NCBI RefSeq assembly: GCF_001905505.1
Contig: NZ_LIPG01000002.1
Span: 248,001 to 312,000 of the forward strand
Direction: 5' to 3'
DNA length: 64,000 bases
Source of the DNA: Streptomyces sp. CB02058
GTDB taxonomy: Bacteria; Actinomycetota; Actinomycetes; Streptomycetales; Streptomycetaceae
Shown: piece after piece, positions 50,737 through 59,588 of the stretch
Position numbering within the stretch: the first letter of the stretch is position 1
How the letters are laid out: every line of letters begins with the position of its first letter
Translations under genes and position numbers: made by a program
The notes under the pieces: generated by a model
What the model was told of the DNA's origin: nothing
Databases searched by the model: none
The model's input: only the letters and a program-made list of their open reading frames with translations

Positions 50737-52233
50737 ATGGTCACCAGCACGCACCGCCGCACGACGAGCACCCGCACGAAGGCGGTCGGCGCACTCGTCG
50801 CCGCCGCGGTCGTCGGCGGCACGGTCTTCGCACTCACCGGCACCGCCCAGGCGGCGGCGGTCGGCGCCGCGTACACGAGGGCCAGCGGCTGGACCGGCGG
50901 CTACACCGGGCAGTACGTGGTCTCCAACGCCACCGGGACCGCCCGGTCGGGCTGGACGCTCGAATTCGACCTGCCCGCCGGCACGAGGATCGACTCGCTC
51001 TGGAACGGTGAGCACACCGTCAGCGGCAACCACGTCACCGTGAAGCCCGCGAGCTGGAACAAGGAGCTCGCCCCCGGGGCCTCCGTGACCGTCGGCTTCG
51101 TCGCCTCCTCCAACGGGACCGCCGCCGATCCGGAGGGCTGCCGCATCAACGACGCGGCGTGCTCCGCCGGGGACGGCACGGTGCCGGAGCCCGGCGGACG
51201 CCCCACCGGGACGCCGGCACCCACACAGGCGCCGACCGAGGCCCCCACCGAGGCGCCCGGCCCCACGGGGAGCGCGACGGCTCCCGCCCCGACCGCCGAG
51301 CCGTCCGGGCCCTCCGGGGGCGACGAGGGCCCCGCGGCCGCCGGAGCCGGGTTCGCCCCGTACGTCGACACCTCCCTGTACCCCGCCTACGACCTGCTGG
51401 ACACCGCGTCCAGGACGGGCGTCAAGGAGTTCACCCTCGCGTTCATCACCTCGGGCGGCAGCTGCGCCCCGCTGTGGGGCGGGGTGACCGGGCTCGGCGA
51501 CGACAAGGTGGCCTCCCAGATCACCGCCCTGCGGGACCGGGGCGGCGACGTGCGGGTCTCCTTCGGCGGGGCGGCGGGCGCGGAGCTGGCGCTGCACTGC
51601 TCCTCGGCGGCCGAGCTGGCCACGGCGTACGGGAAGGTCGTCGAGGCGTACGGGCTGACCAAGGTCGACTTCGACATCGAGGGCGGCGCGCTCCCGGACA
51701 CCGCGGCCAACTCCCGGCGCGCGCAGGCCATCGCCCGGCTCCAGGAGTCGCACCCCGGGCTCGACGTCTCCTTCACGCTGCCCGTGATGCCCGAGGGCCT
51801 GACCCAGCCGGGCGTGGACCTGATCGCAGACGCGAAGAAGAACGGCGTCGCGATCGACGCGGTCAACATCATGGCGATGGACTACGGGGCGTCGTACAGC
51901 GGCGACATGGGCGACTACGCAACCCAGGCGGCGACCGCCACACAGGCCCAGGTCAAGAGCCTGCTCGGGCTCTCGGACGCGGCGGCCTGGAAGGCTGTCG
52001 CGGTCACCCCGATGATCGGCGTCAACGACGTCGCCACCGAGATCTTCACCGTCGAGGACGCCACGCAACTGGTCGGCTTTGCCCGGGAGAAGGGAATCGG
52101 ACGACTGGCGATGTGGTCGGGGACGCGGGACGCGCAGTGCCCGGGCGGCGCGAAGCCGACCGCCGACGCGACCTGCAGCTCGATCCTCCAGGAGCCGCTG
52201 GCCTTCACCAAGGCGTTCGGCGCCTTCGGTTAG
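50737..52233 (+). CDS. Secreted chitinase: CBM2 module plus GH18 catalytic domain
   Basis: 498 residues. Signal peptide to about residue 38; a CBM2-type module (about 40-140, ASGWTGGYTGQYVVSN to the CRINDAAC Cys pair); a Pro/Thr linker (about 150-205); and GH18 from about 216. The catalytic stretch reads LTKVDFDIEGG with Asp311, Asp313 and Glu315; the first Asp of DxxDxDxE is replaced, as in some bacterial GH18 enzymes. ATG 50737 follows AGGCAGG; a longer frame adds 22 unlikely residues. Releases chitobiose-type sugars outside the cell; possibly controlled by the upstream two-component system. Confidence 0.88.
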   Translation: MVTSTHRRTTSTRTKAVGALVAAAVVGGTVFALTGTAQAAAVGAAYTRASGWTGGYTGQYVVSNATGTARSGWTLEFDLPAGTRIDSLWNGEHTVSGNHVTVKPASWNKELAPGASVTVGFVASSNGTAADPEGCRINDAACSAGDGTVPEPGGRPTGTPAPTQAPTEAPTEAPGPTGSATAPAPTAEPSGPSGGDEGPAAAGAGFAPYVDTSLYPAYDLLDTASRTGVKEFTLAFITSGGSCAPLWGGVTGLGDDKVASQITALRDRGGDVRVSFGGAAGAELALHCSSAAELATAYGKVVEAYGLTKVDFDIEGGALPDTAANSRRAQAIARLQESHPGLDVSFTLPVMPEGLTQPGVDLIADAKKNGVAIDAVNIMAMDYGASYSGDMGDYATQAATATQAQVKSLLGLSDAAAWKAVAVTPMIGVNDVATEIFTVEDATQLVGFAREKGIGRLAMWSGTRDAQCPGGAKPTADATCSSILQEPLAFTKAFGAFG

Positions 52234-52793
52234 GCCGTCTCTCCCGGACCCTGCCGGGCCCTCCCCGTACGGCAGTCCGGCTCGTCCGGAGCCCTTCCGG
52301 ACCCCTTGGACCACATCCCGACCCGCGCGTCCCGGCCGGCCCCACACCCCCCACAACCGGCCGGGGCGCGCGCCCCTGTGCGCGGTCCGCTCCGCCGGCC
52401 CGGGGGCCGCCCCGCACGAGGGCGCCCGGAGCCCCGGCCGTGACACAAGCGGAACCGCGTTGCGTGACGGCGGAGTTCGGGGAAAGAACACGCACACACC
52501 TTGTGACCCCTCTGTGCGCCCTCGCAGGGCCTCGCCCCGTTCATTTTCCGGCGGGCCCGTCCGTGAGGTCGTAACCGTCGGCACCCGCCCGATCCTGGCG
52601 TGGATATCGCCGCCCCATCCCGGCCGTTTCGGCGTCCGGAAGGGCCGAAAGGCCGCTCAACAGCCCCTGACCTGGGGAGATTCGACTCGTCGCGGATGAC
52701 GCATGCAGGACACCCGCGTTAACGCAAGACCTCTGCCGGACACGGTCGCGTGACTTGCAGGACACGCTCGGGCAACGGAAGCGTCTTCAACTC

Positions 52794-52823
52794 TTGACAC
52801 CCACCCCCTTGAGGCAGCAATGT
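52794..52823 (+). promoter_or_regulatory. Candidate cebE promoter
   Basis: A perfect -35 TTGACA (52794-52799) with a poor -10 (CAATGT, 52818-52823, 18-bp spacing). The CebR box lies 15 nt downstream of the -10, over the start of the transcript, as expected for a roadblock or occlusion operator. Confidence 0.5.
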
Positions 52824-52838
52824 TCCGGCAACAGCGCA

Positions 52839-52852
52839 TGGGAGCGCTCCCA
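52839..52852 (+). promoter_or_regulatory. CebR operator upstream of cebE
   Basis: TGGGAGCGCTCCCA, the exact 14-bp CebR palindrome; with flanking A and T the symmetry is 16 bp. It lies 132 nt before the cebE start. CebR binding is released by cello-oligosaccharides. Confidence 0.92.
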
Positions 52853-52984
52853 TATCGAACGAGGTTTTTCGCTCGTACGGGGACGACACAGCCCATGTCC
52901 TCTCCGTACCACTGGCACCCGCACCACCAGCGCGAATGCCGAGCAGATCGACGCCAGTCGCACCCTGGAACAAGGAGTAGTGGA

Positions 52985-54307
52985 ATGCGCATCACCCGCA
53001 CCGTCGCAGGTCGAAGCCGCAGAACCGCCGTCATAGCCACCACGGGCCTCACGGCCGCCGCCCTGCTGCTGACCGGCTGCAGCGACTCGGACTCGGACTC
53101 CGAGGGGTCCGACGCGAACGGGAACATCACCCTGACCGTGGCCGACTTCGGGCAGTTCGGCTACAAGGAGGCGGGGCTCTTCGAGAAGTACCACGAGCTC
53201 CACCCGAACATCACGGTCAAGGAAAACGTCACGGCCGACGAGCAGGTCTACTACCCCAAGTTCCTCCAGCAGCTCAACACGGGCAGCGGCCTGGCCGACG
53301 TGCAGGGCATCGAGGTCGGCCGTGCCAAGGAGCTCGTCGACACCAAGGCGGACGCCTTCGTCGACCTCTCCAAGGTGATCGACACCGACCAGTGGGTGAA
53401 CTGGAAGGCGCTGCAGGCGACGACCGACGAGGGCAAGGTCATCGGCGCCGGCACCGACATCGGCCCGATGTCGATCTGCTACCGCCGCGACCTGTTCGAG
53501 CAGGCCGGTCTGCCGACCGACCGCGAGGAAGTCGCCGCGAAGTACGCCGGCGGCTGGGAGGACTACCTCAAGCTCGGTGAGGCGTACAAGGCGAAGGCGC
53601 CCAAGGGCACCTTCTTCATGGACTCCGCCAGCGCCATGTACAACGGCGTGGTCAGCTCCGACTCGGAGCAGTACTACTCCAAGGACGGCAAGGCGATCTA
53701 CAAGGAGAGCTCCGGCGTCCAGACGGGCTGGAAGCTCGCCGCCGAGGCCGTCGACAAGAAGCTGACCCAGGGCCTCGCCCAGTTCAGCCCGCCGTGGCAG
53801 GCGGCCCTGCGCAAGGGCACCATGGCCACCGTGGCCTGCCCCGCATGGATGGCCGCCCAGATCTCCACCTACTCCGGTGACGAGTTCAAGGGCAAGTGGG
53901 ACATCGCCCGCACCCCGGGTGAGACCGCCGCCAACTGGGGCGGTTCGTTCCTCGCCGTGCCCGCCAAGGGCAAGCACGTCAAGGAGGCCGGTGAGCTCGT
54001 CAAGTGGCTGACCGCCCCCGAGCAGCAGGCAGCCGTCTTCAAGGCGGTCGGTGTCTTCCCGTCCAACAAGGGCGCCTACGAGCTCCCCGACGTGAAGAAC
54101 GCCAAGCTCCCGTACTTCAACAACGCCCCGATCGGTGAGATCTACGCCGAGGAGGCCCAGATCATCCCGGCGGCCGTGCTCGGCCCGAAGGACGGTGTCA
54201 TCAAGGACACCATCGGCACCCAGATCAACAACATGGAGCAGCGTGGCACCGACCCGGACAAGGCCTGGGACGACGCCACCGAGGCCATCGACAAGGTGAT
54301 CGGCTGA
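52985..54307 (+). CDS. cebE: Cellobiose/cellotriose-binding lipoprotein CebE
   Basis: 440 residues, solute-binding family 1. A signal peptide ends at LLTGC (lipobox, Cys near residue 27), then a Ser/Asp-rich linker and a binding fold (LTVADFGQFGYKEAGLFEKY; WKLAAEAVDKKLTQG). It delivers cello-oligosaccharides to CebFG; the ATPase MsiK is encoded elsewhere. ATG 52985 follows AAGGAG. It shows lower codon ambiguity than its neighbours (almost all C/G third bases), usual for a highly expressed binding protein. Confidence 0.95.
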   Translation: MRITRTVAGRSRRTAVIATTGLTAAALLLTGCSDSDSDSEGSDANGNITLTVADFGQFGYKEAGLFEKYHELHPNITVKENVTADEQVYYPKFLQQLNTGSGLADVQGIEVGRAKELVDTKADAFVDLSKVIDTDQWVNWKALQATTDEGKVIGAGTDIGPMSICYRRDLFEQAGLPTDREEVAAKYAGGWEDYLKLGEAYKAKAPKGTFFMDSASAMYNGVVSSDSEQYYSKDGKAIYKESSGVQTGWKLAAEAVDKKLTQGLAQFSPPWQAALRKGTMATVACPAWMAAQISTYSGDEFKGKWDIARTPGETAANWGGSFLAVPAKGKHVKEAGELVKWLTAPEQQAAVFKAVGVFPSNKGAYELPDVKNAKLPYFNNAPIGEIYAEEAQIIPAAVLGPKDGVIKDTIGTQINNMEQRGTDPDKAWDDATEAIDKVIG

Positions 54308-54313
54308 CACTCG

Positions 54314-54365
54314 CCGGCGCGGGCGGCCGGGACGTCTTCCACACGTCCCGGACCGCCCGCGCCGG
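54314..54365 (+). terminator. Large hairpin between cebE and cebF (likely attenuator)
   Basis: A 22-bp inverted repeat with one bulged base (54314-54335 with 54343-54365) starting 7 nt after the cebE stop. Such structures reduce read-through and stabilise the upstream message, giving more binding protein than permease. Confidence 0.75.
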
Positions 54366-54476
54366 TGCCGGTTTCCCGATCGGCACCGCGCACCTTTTCC
54401 GACACCCCCGCCGGACCTGACAGAGGACCGGCCTGCCCCTGCGGTGTCGGCACACCCCAGGGAAGGACTCCCACCT

Positions 54477-55475
54477 GTGGCAACGACCACCCCCACCAGG
54501 GGCGCGCAAGGCTCCCGGCCCGACCGCCGCGCTCCGAAGGCCATGTCCCCCGGCCGCCAGGCCTGGCGCAGCCGGCTGTGGCGCTTCGACGACAAGGCGT
54601 CGCCGTACGCCTACATCGCGCCCTTCTTCCTCGTCTTCGGAGCCTTCGGGCTCTACCCGCTGATCTACACGGGCTGGATCGCCCTGCACCGTGTGGAGAT
54701 GACCGGCCTCGACCAGATGGAATGGGTCGGCTGGGAGAACTTCAGCACCATCCTCCAGGACGACGAGTTCTGGACCTCGGTCTCCAACACCTTCATCATC
54801 GGCGTCATCTCGACCGTGCCGCAGCTGATGATGGCGCTCGGCCTGGCGCACCTGCTGAACTACAAGCTGCGGGCCAGCACCTTCTGGCGCACCGTCATCC
54901 TCACGCCGTACGCCACGTCCGTGGCCTCCGCGGCCCTGGTCTTCGCCCTGGTGTTCCGGGCGGACGGCGGCCTGCTGAACTGGTTCCTCGAATTCTTCGG
55001 CGTCGGTGAGACGAACTGGGCGAACGGCCACTGGACGTCCAAGATCGCCATCGCCGTCATCGTGATCTGGCGCTGGACCGGCTACAACACGCTGATCTAC
55101 CTCGCCGCGATGCAGGCCGTCCCGTCCGACCTCTACGAGGCGGCGTCGCTCGACGGGGCCTCACGCTGGCAGCAGTTCCGCAACGTGACGATTCCCGCGC
55201 TGCGGCCGACGATCCTCTTCACGATCGTCATCTCGACCATCGGCTCCATGCAGCTGTTCGGTGAGCCCCTGCTGCTCGAAGGCGGCCAGGTCGGAGCACG
55301 GGGCGGCAACGAGCACCAGTACGAGACGCTCAGCGTCTACCTCTACAACTACGGCTGGAACCTCGGACACCTCGGTCCGGCCGCCGCAGTCGCCTGGGCC
55401 ATGCTCGTCCTGCTGCTGCTCATTGCCGCGATCAACTGGCTCGTCGGGCGCCTCGGGCGCAAGACCGCGGCCTGA
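54477..55475 (+). CDS. cebF: Cellobiose ABC permease CebF
   Basis: 332 residues, MalF-type permease with six segments and the EAA loop [23 protein letters not shown] hydrophilic N-terminus of about 38 residues precedes the first segment. GTG 54477 follows GGAAGG; an in-frame ATG at 54444 is less well placed. Pairs with CebG. Confidence 0.93.
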   Translation: MATTTPTRGAQGSRPDRRAPKAMSPGRQAWRSRLWRFDDKASPYAYIAPFFLVFGAFGLYPLIYTGWIALHRVEMTGLDQMEWVGWENFSTILQDDEFWTSVSNTFIIGVISTVPQLMMALGLAHLLNYKLRASTFWRTVILTPYATSVASAALVFALVFRADGGLLNWFLEFFGVGETNWANGHWTSKIAIAVIVIWRWTGYNTLIYLAAMQAVPSDLYEAASLDGASRWQQFRNVTIPALRPTILFTIVISTIGSMQLFGEPLLLEGGQVGARGGNEHQYETLSVYLYNYGWNLGHLGPAAAVAWAMLVLLLLIAAINWLVGRLGRKTAA

Positions 55476-55490
55476 CGGGGAGCGATATCC

Positions 55491-56414
55491 ATGACCACCA
55501 CCAGCCCCATCACCGCTCCGGACCACCGCCGCGTCCAGAAGTCGGCCATCGGCAACGAGCCCCCGCGCCGCCGGCGTTTCAAGCCCGGAGCCGGACGCCA
55601 GCACCACGCCGGCCCCTTCGCCTACTTCGCGCTCGCCGTCGTCGGCCTCGGCTCGCTGTTCCCGCTGTACTGGACGCTCGTCGCGGCGTCCCGCACCCAG
55701 GACGAGGTGCTCGACACCTCGCCGCCGCTCATCCCGGGCGGCAACCTGTTCAACAACCTGGAGGCGGCCTGGGAACAGGCCAACCTCGGCAAGGCCATCG
55801 TCAACACGCTGGTCGTGTCCGCCAGCATCACCGTGGCGACCCTGTTCTTCTGCACCCTGGCCGGCTACGCCTTCGCGAAGATGCGCTTCAAGGGCCGCGG
55901 CGTGCTGATGACCATGGTCATCGCGACGCTGACGATCCCGCCGCAGCTCAGCGTCGTCCCGCTGTTCATGATGATGTCGGACATCGGCTGGGGCGGTCAG
56001 CTGGAGTCGGTGATCTTCCCGACCCTGGTGAGCGCGTTCGGTGTGTTCTTCATGCGCCAGTACCTCCTGGAGGCGCTGCCGTACGAGCTCATCGAGGCGG
56101 GCAGGATGGACGGGGCGAACAACCTCCGCATCGTGTGGAGCATCGTGCTCCCCGTGGCCCGCCCGGCCATGATGGTGCTCGGTATGCTCACCTTCGTCCA
56201 GGCATGGAACGACTTCTTCTGGCCCTACCTCGCGCTGAACCAGCAGAACCCCACGCTCCAGGTGGCCCTCGGCCAGCTGAGCGCGTCCTACGTGCCCGAC
56301 CAGAGCATCGTCATGGCGGGTGCGCTGATCAGCACCCTGCCGCTGCTCGTCGTCTTCGTGATCTTCGGCAAGCAGATCGTCGGAGGCATCATGTCCGGCG
56401 CCGTCAAGGGCTGA
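55491..56414 (+). CDS. cebG: Cellobiose ABC permease CebG
   Basis: 307 residues, MalG-type permease with six segments; EAA loop [23 protein letters not shown] 55491 lies 15 nt after the cebF stop. Together with CebE, CebF and the shared ATPase MsiK it imports cellobiose and cellotriose. Confidence 0.93.
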   Translation: MTTTSPITAPDHRRVQKSAIGNEPPRRRRFKPGAGRQHHAGPFAYFALAVVGLGSLFPLYWTLVAASRTQDEVLDTSPPLIPGGNLFNNLEAAWEQANLGKAIVNTLVVSASITVATLFFCTLAGYAFAKMRFKGRGVLMTMVIATLTIPPQLSVVPLFMMMSDIGWGGQLESVIFPTLVSAFGVFFMRQYLLEALPYELIEAGRMDGANNLRIVWSIVLPVARPAMMVLGMLTFVQAWNDFFWPYLALNQQNPTLQVALGQLSASYVPDQSIVMAGALISTLPLLVVFVIFGKQIVGGIMSGAVKG

Positions 56415-56515
56415 CCCCGCCCCACGGTGTCACGCCCGGTCCGATCCCGGTGCGCCGTTCTTCCCCGGTCCCAACCCGGGCATGCCGTTCCGCCCTGGTC
56501 CGGCCCTCGGCCGTT

Positions 56516-56549
56516 CCGTACGGCCTGTACCTGACCGCAGGCCGTACGG
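56516..56549 (+). terminator. Hairpin between cebG and bglC
   Basis: A 12-bp perfect inverted repeat (56516-56527 with 56538-56549), loop 10 nt, about 100 nt after cebG. It may partly end the cebEFG message before the bglC operator. Confidence 0.5.
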
Positions 56550-56590
56550 GGCCGGGGCCTTCGCACTTCCTGTCCTTGTCCCTCCACCCA

Positions 56591-56604
56591 TGGGAGCGCT
56601 CCCG
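56591..56604 (+). promoter_or_regulatory. CebR operator overlapping the bglC ribosome site
   Basis: TGGGAGCGCTCCCG, 13 of 14 matches to the CebR box. It ends 1 nt before the bglC ATG, so its GGGAG is also the Shine-Dalgarno. The repressor would block transcription through this point and thus bglC. Confidence 0.85.
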
Positions 56605-56605
56605 C

Positions 56606-58063
56606 ATGACTGCCGTACGACCCGACACCACCCCGAAGCAGGCGCCCGAGGCACAGTTCCCCACGGGCTTCCTCTGGGGCGCGGCCACCGCCTCCTACCA
56701 GGTCGAGGGCGCCGCCGCCGAGGACGGCCGCACGCCGTCCATCTGGGACACCTTCAGCCGGACCCCCGGCAAGGTCCGCAACGGTGACACCGGCGACATC
56801 GCCGCCGACCACTACCACCGTTACCGCGACGACGTCGCGCTCATGAAGCAGCTCGGCCTCAAGGCCTACCGCTTCTCCGTCTCCTGGTCCCGGGTCCAGC
56901 CCACCGGCCGCGGCCCGGCCGTCGAGCGCGGCCTGGACTTCTACCGCAAGCTCGTCGACGAGCTGCTCGACGCCGGCATCATGCCCGTCGCCACCCTCTA
57001 CCACTGGGACCTTCCCCAGGAGCTGGAGGACGCGGGCGGCTGGCCCGAGCGCGTGACCGCCGACCGTTTCGCCGACTACGCCGCCATCGTGTCCGGCGCA
57101 CTCGGTGACCGCGTCGGCATGTGGACCACCCTCAACGAGCCGTGGTGCTCGGCCTATCTCGGTTACGGCTCGGGTGTGCACGCCCCCGGTCGTACCGAGC
57201 CCGCAGCGGCGCTGCAGGCGGCCCATCACCTCAACCTCGCCCATGGCCGGGCGATCGAGGTTCTGCGCGCCCAACTCCCCGCTGCTGCGCAGACCTCGGT
57301 CACCCTCAATCTCCACCAGGTCCGCCCGCTCACCGACAGCCCGGCCGACGTGGACGCCGCGCGGCGCATCGACGCCGTCGGCAACCGCGTCTTCACGGGG
57401 CCGATGCTGCGCGGGGAGTACCCCGCGGACCTGATCGCCGACACCTCGCACCTGGTGGACTGGTCGAAGCTGGTCAGGGACGGCGACCTCGCCACCATCT
57501 CCCGCCCCGTCGACGCGCTCGGCATCAACTACTACACGCCGACCCTGGTCTCCGACCCGGTGGAAGGCGCCGAGTACGCGCGGAGCGACGCGCACGGCAG
57601 CAGCGCCCACTCCCCGTGGCCCGGCTCCGAGCACGTCGCCTTCCACCTCGCCGAGGGGAAGGAGCGCACCGCGATGGACTGGTCGATCGACCCCAACGGG
57701 CTCCACAGCCTGCTCATGGACGTCAGCCGCGACCACCCCGGCCTGCCGCTGATGGTCACCGAGAACGGTGCCGCCTTCGACGACTACGTCTCGCCCGAGG
57801 GCAAGGTCGAGGACCCCGAGCGGATCGCGTATCTGCACGGCCACATCGACGCGGTGCGGCGGGCCATCGCCGACGGCGCGGACGTCCGCGGCTACTTCCT
57901 CTGGTCGCTGATGGACAACTTCGAGTGGGCGTACGGCTATTCGAAGCGGTTCGGCACGGTGTACGTCGACTACGCCTCCCAGCGCCGCATCCCCAAGGCG
58001 AGCGCGCACTGGTACTCCGACGTGATCCGCCGCCACGCGCTGCCCCCGGTCGGCACGGTCTGA
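56606..58063 (+). CDS. bglC: GH1 beta-glucosidase BglC
   Basis: 485 residues, cytosolic GH1 (no signal). [15 protein letters not shown] near residue 25, TLNEPWC (acid/base Glu) and MVTENGAA (nucleophile Glu) are intact; the substrate-binding end [17 protein letters not shown] is standard. It hydrolyses imported cellobiose and cello-oligosaccharides to glucose, removing the CebR inducer. ATG 56606 directly follows the operator. A strong terminator follows. Confidence 0.95.
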   Translation: MTAVRPDTTPKQAPEAQFPTGFLWGAATASYQVEGAAAEDGRTPSIWDTFSRTPGKVRNGDTGDIAADHYHRYRDDVALMKQLGLKAYRFSVSWSRVQPTGRGPAVERGLDFYRKLVDELLDAGIMPVATLYHWDLPQELEDAGGWPERVTADRFADYAAIVSGALGDRVGMWTTLNEPWCSAYLGYGSGVHAPGRTEPAAALQAAHHLNLAHGRAIEVLRAQLPAAAQTSVTLNLHQVRPLTDSPADVDAARRIDAVGNRVFTGPMLRGEYPADLIADTSHLVDWSKLVRDGDLATISRPVDALGINYYTPTLVSDPVEGAEYARSDAHGSSAHSPWPGSEHVAFHLAEGKERTAMDWSIDPNGLHSLLMDVSRDHPGLPLMVTENGAAFDDYVSPEGKVEDPERIAYLHGHIDAVRRAIADGADVRGYFLWSLMDNFEWAYGYSKRFGTVYVDYASQRRIPKASAHWYSDVIRRHALPPVGTV

Positions 58064-58081
58064 CCCCTACCAGCACGAACA

Positions 58082-58116
58082 GCGGGACCCGGCTCACCGC
58101 CGGGTCCCGCTTTTTT
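58082..58116 (+). terminator. Rho-independent terminator after bglC
   Basis: A 12-bp perfect stem (58082-58093 with 58099-58110), a 5-nt loop and six T residues, 19 nt after the bglC stop. Confidence 0.92.
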
Positions 58117-58156
58117 CATGCCCTCTCACTCAATCGTCATACTTGACCCGTAGGCT

Positions 58157-58170
58157 TGGGAGCGCTCCCA
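58157..58170 (+). promoter_or_regulatory. CebR operator upstream of cebR
   Basis: Exact TGGGAGCGCTCCCA; with flanking T and A a 16-bp palindrome. A -35-like TTGACC lies at 58143-58148, so CebR would repress its own promoter. The site is 116 nt before the cebR start. Confidence 0.92.
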
Positions 58171-58285
58171 AGAGTTGTGGCGCTGCGGAGGGACCGCTCG
58201 GTCCGGACAAGTGTCAAGGGATCGGACAGCGGGACTTGGTTTGGTCAACCCGCTGTGAGAAATTGACCGCGAACGGGAGGCAGCC

Positions 58286-59332
58286 ATGGCGGCAGCGCGA
58301 GTACGGAGTGGCGGGCGGCCCACGCTCGAAGAGGTAGCGGCCCGGGCCGGAGTGGGGCGGGGCACGGCTTCCCGCGTCATCAACGGCTCGCCCCGCGTGA
58401 GCGCACAGACGAGGGAGGCCGTCGAGGCGGCCGTCGCCGAGCTGGGATACGTGCCGAACCGCGCGGCACGTGCGCTCGCCGGTAACCGGACGGACGCCAT
58501 CGCGCTCGTCGTGCCCGAGTCCGAGACCAGGTTCTTCGCCGAACCGTACTTCTCCGACATCGTCCGGGGCGTCGGGGCGGCTCTCGCCGACACCGAGATG
58601 CAGCTGCTGCTGACCCTCGCGGGCAACGACCGCGAGCGCCGTCGGCTCGCGCAGTATCTGACCGCGCACCGCGTCGACGGGGTGCTCCTGGTCTCCGTCC
58701 ACGCGGACGACCCGCTGCCCGATCTCCTCGAACAGCTCGGCATGCCCTCGGTGATCAGCGGTCGCAGGCACGCGGCGGAGACCCTTCCCTCGGTCGACTC
58801 GGACAACTTCGAGGGCGCCCGCGCGGCCGTCGACCACTTCATATCGCGAGGCCGCCGCTCGATCGCCACGATCACCGGCCGCCTCGACGTCTACGGCGCG
58901 CAGCGCCGTCTCGACGGCTACCGCAAGGCCGTCGCCGCGGCCGGTCTCGACCCCGACGAGCGGCTGATCGCCCCCGCGGACTTCAGCGAGGAGGGCGGCG
59001 CCCGCGCGATGCGGGAGCTGCTGGAGCGCCGCCCCGACGTGGACGCGGTCTTCGCCGCGTCCGACGTGATGGCGGCGGGCGCCCGCCAGGTCCTGCGCGA
59101 GTCCGGCCGCCGCATCCCGGACGACGTGGCCCTGATCGGCTTCGACGACTCGGCCGTGGCCCGCCACATGGACCCGCCCCTGACGAGCGTGCGCCAGCCG
59201 ATCGAGGAGATGGGCCGCACGATGACCCGCGTCCTCCTCCAGGAGATCGCGAACCGCTCCTCGGGCGACGGCACCCAGGAGCGCCCGAGGATCGTGCTGC
59301 CGACGGAACTGGTGGTGCGGGAGTCGTCCTGA
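58286..59332 (+). CDS. cebR: LacI-family cellulose-utilisation repressor CebR
   Basis: 348 residues. HTH TLEEVAARAGVGRGTASRVING and hinge YVPNRAARALAGN, then a ligand domain ending IGFDDSAVARHMDPPLTSVRQPIEEMG. It represses cebEFG, bglC and itself; cellobiose releases it. In S. scabies CebR also controls thaxtomin genes. ATG 58286 follows GGGAGG. Confidence 0.95.
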   Translation: MAAARVRSGGRPTLEEVAARAGVGRGTASRVINGSPRVSAQTREAVEAAVAELGYVPNRAARALAGNRTDAIALVVPESETRFFAEPYFSDIVRGVGAALADTEMQLLLTLAGNDRERRRLAQYLTAHRVDGVLLVSVHADDPLPDLLEQLGMPSVISGRRHAAETLPSVDSDNFEGARAAVDHFISRGRRSIATITGRLDVYGAQRRLDGYRKAVAAAGLDPDERLIAPADFSEEGGARAMRELLERRPDVDAVFAASDVMAAGARQVLRESGRRIPDDVALIGFDDSAVARHMDPPLTSVRQPIEEMGRTMTRVLLQEIANRSSGDGTQERPRIVLPTELVVRESS

Positions 59333-59373
59333 CGGGCGTGCGGGGAGTGGCCCCGGAAAGGCGTACGAAGGCT

Positions 59374-59402
59374 CCGGAGGGGCTCACGGGCAGGCCCTCC
59401 GG
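59374..59402 (+). terminator. Weak hairpin after cebR
   Basis: An 8-bp stem CCGGAGGG/CCCTCCGG (59374-59381 with 59395-59402) with a 13-nt loop, about 40 nt past the cebR stop. Confidence 0.45.
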
Positions 59403-59588
59403 GGGTGCGCACGGAGAGGCCCCGAGGCCATACGCACAGTGAGCGAAGATTTCACATTTCCTCCATGACGCCCCTACCCGGCCGATACAGTTCGCGAGGT
59501 CCGGCGAATGTGTGACGCACCACACAACGTCACGCAATGATCTGCCGCGCGTGTGCGTTTTGGCCCGGCAGTGCATCTGGGGGGCCGC

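Larger units (their letters stand above)
52234..52984. other. Long intergenic region before cebE
   Basis: 751 bp. Left part: a short hairpin GTCCGG...CCGGAC near 52280 may end the chitinase transcript. Middle: no gene recognised. Right part: the decamer TGCAGGACAC occurs twice (52702 and 52756) around a GCGTTAACGC palindrome, then the cebE promoter and CebR box. No convincing small ORF or RNA. Confidence 0.5.
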
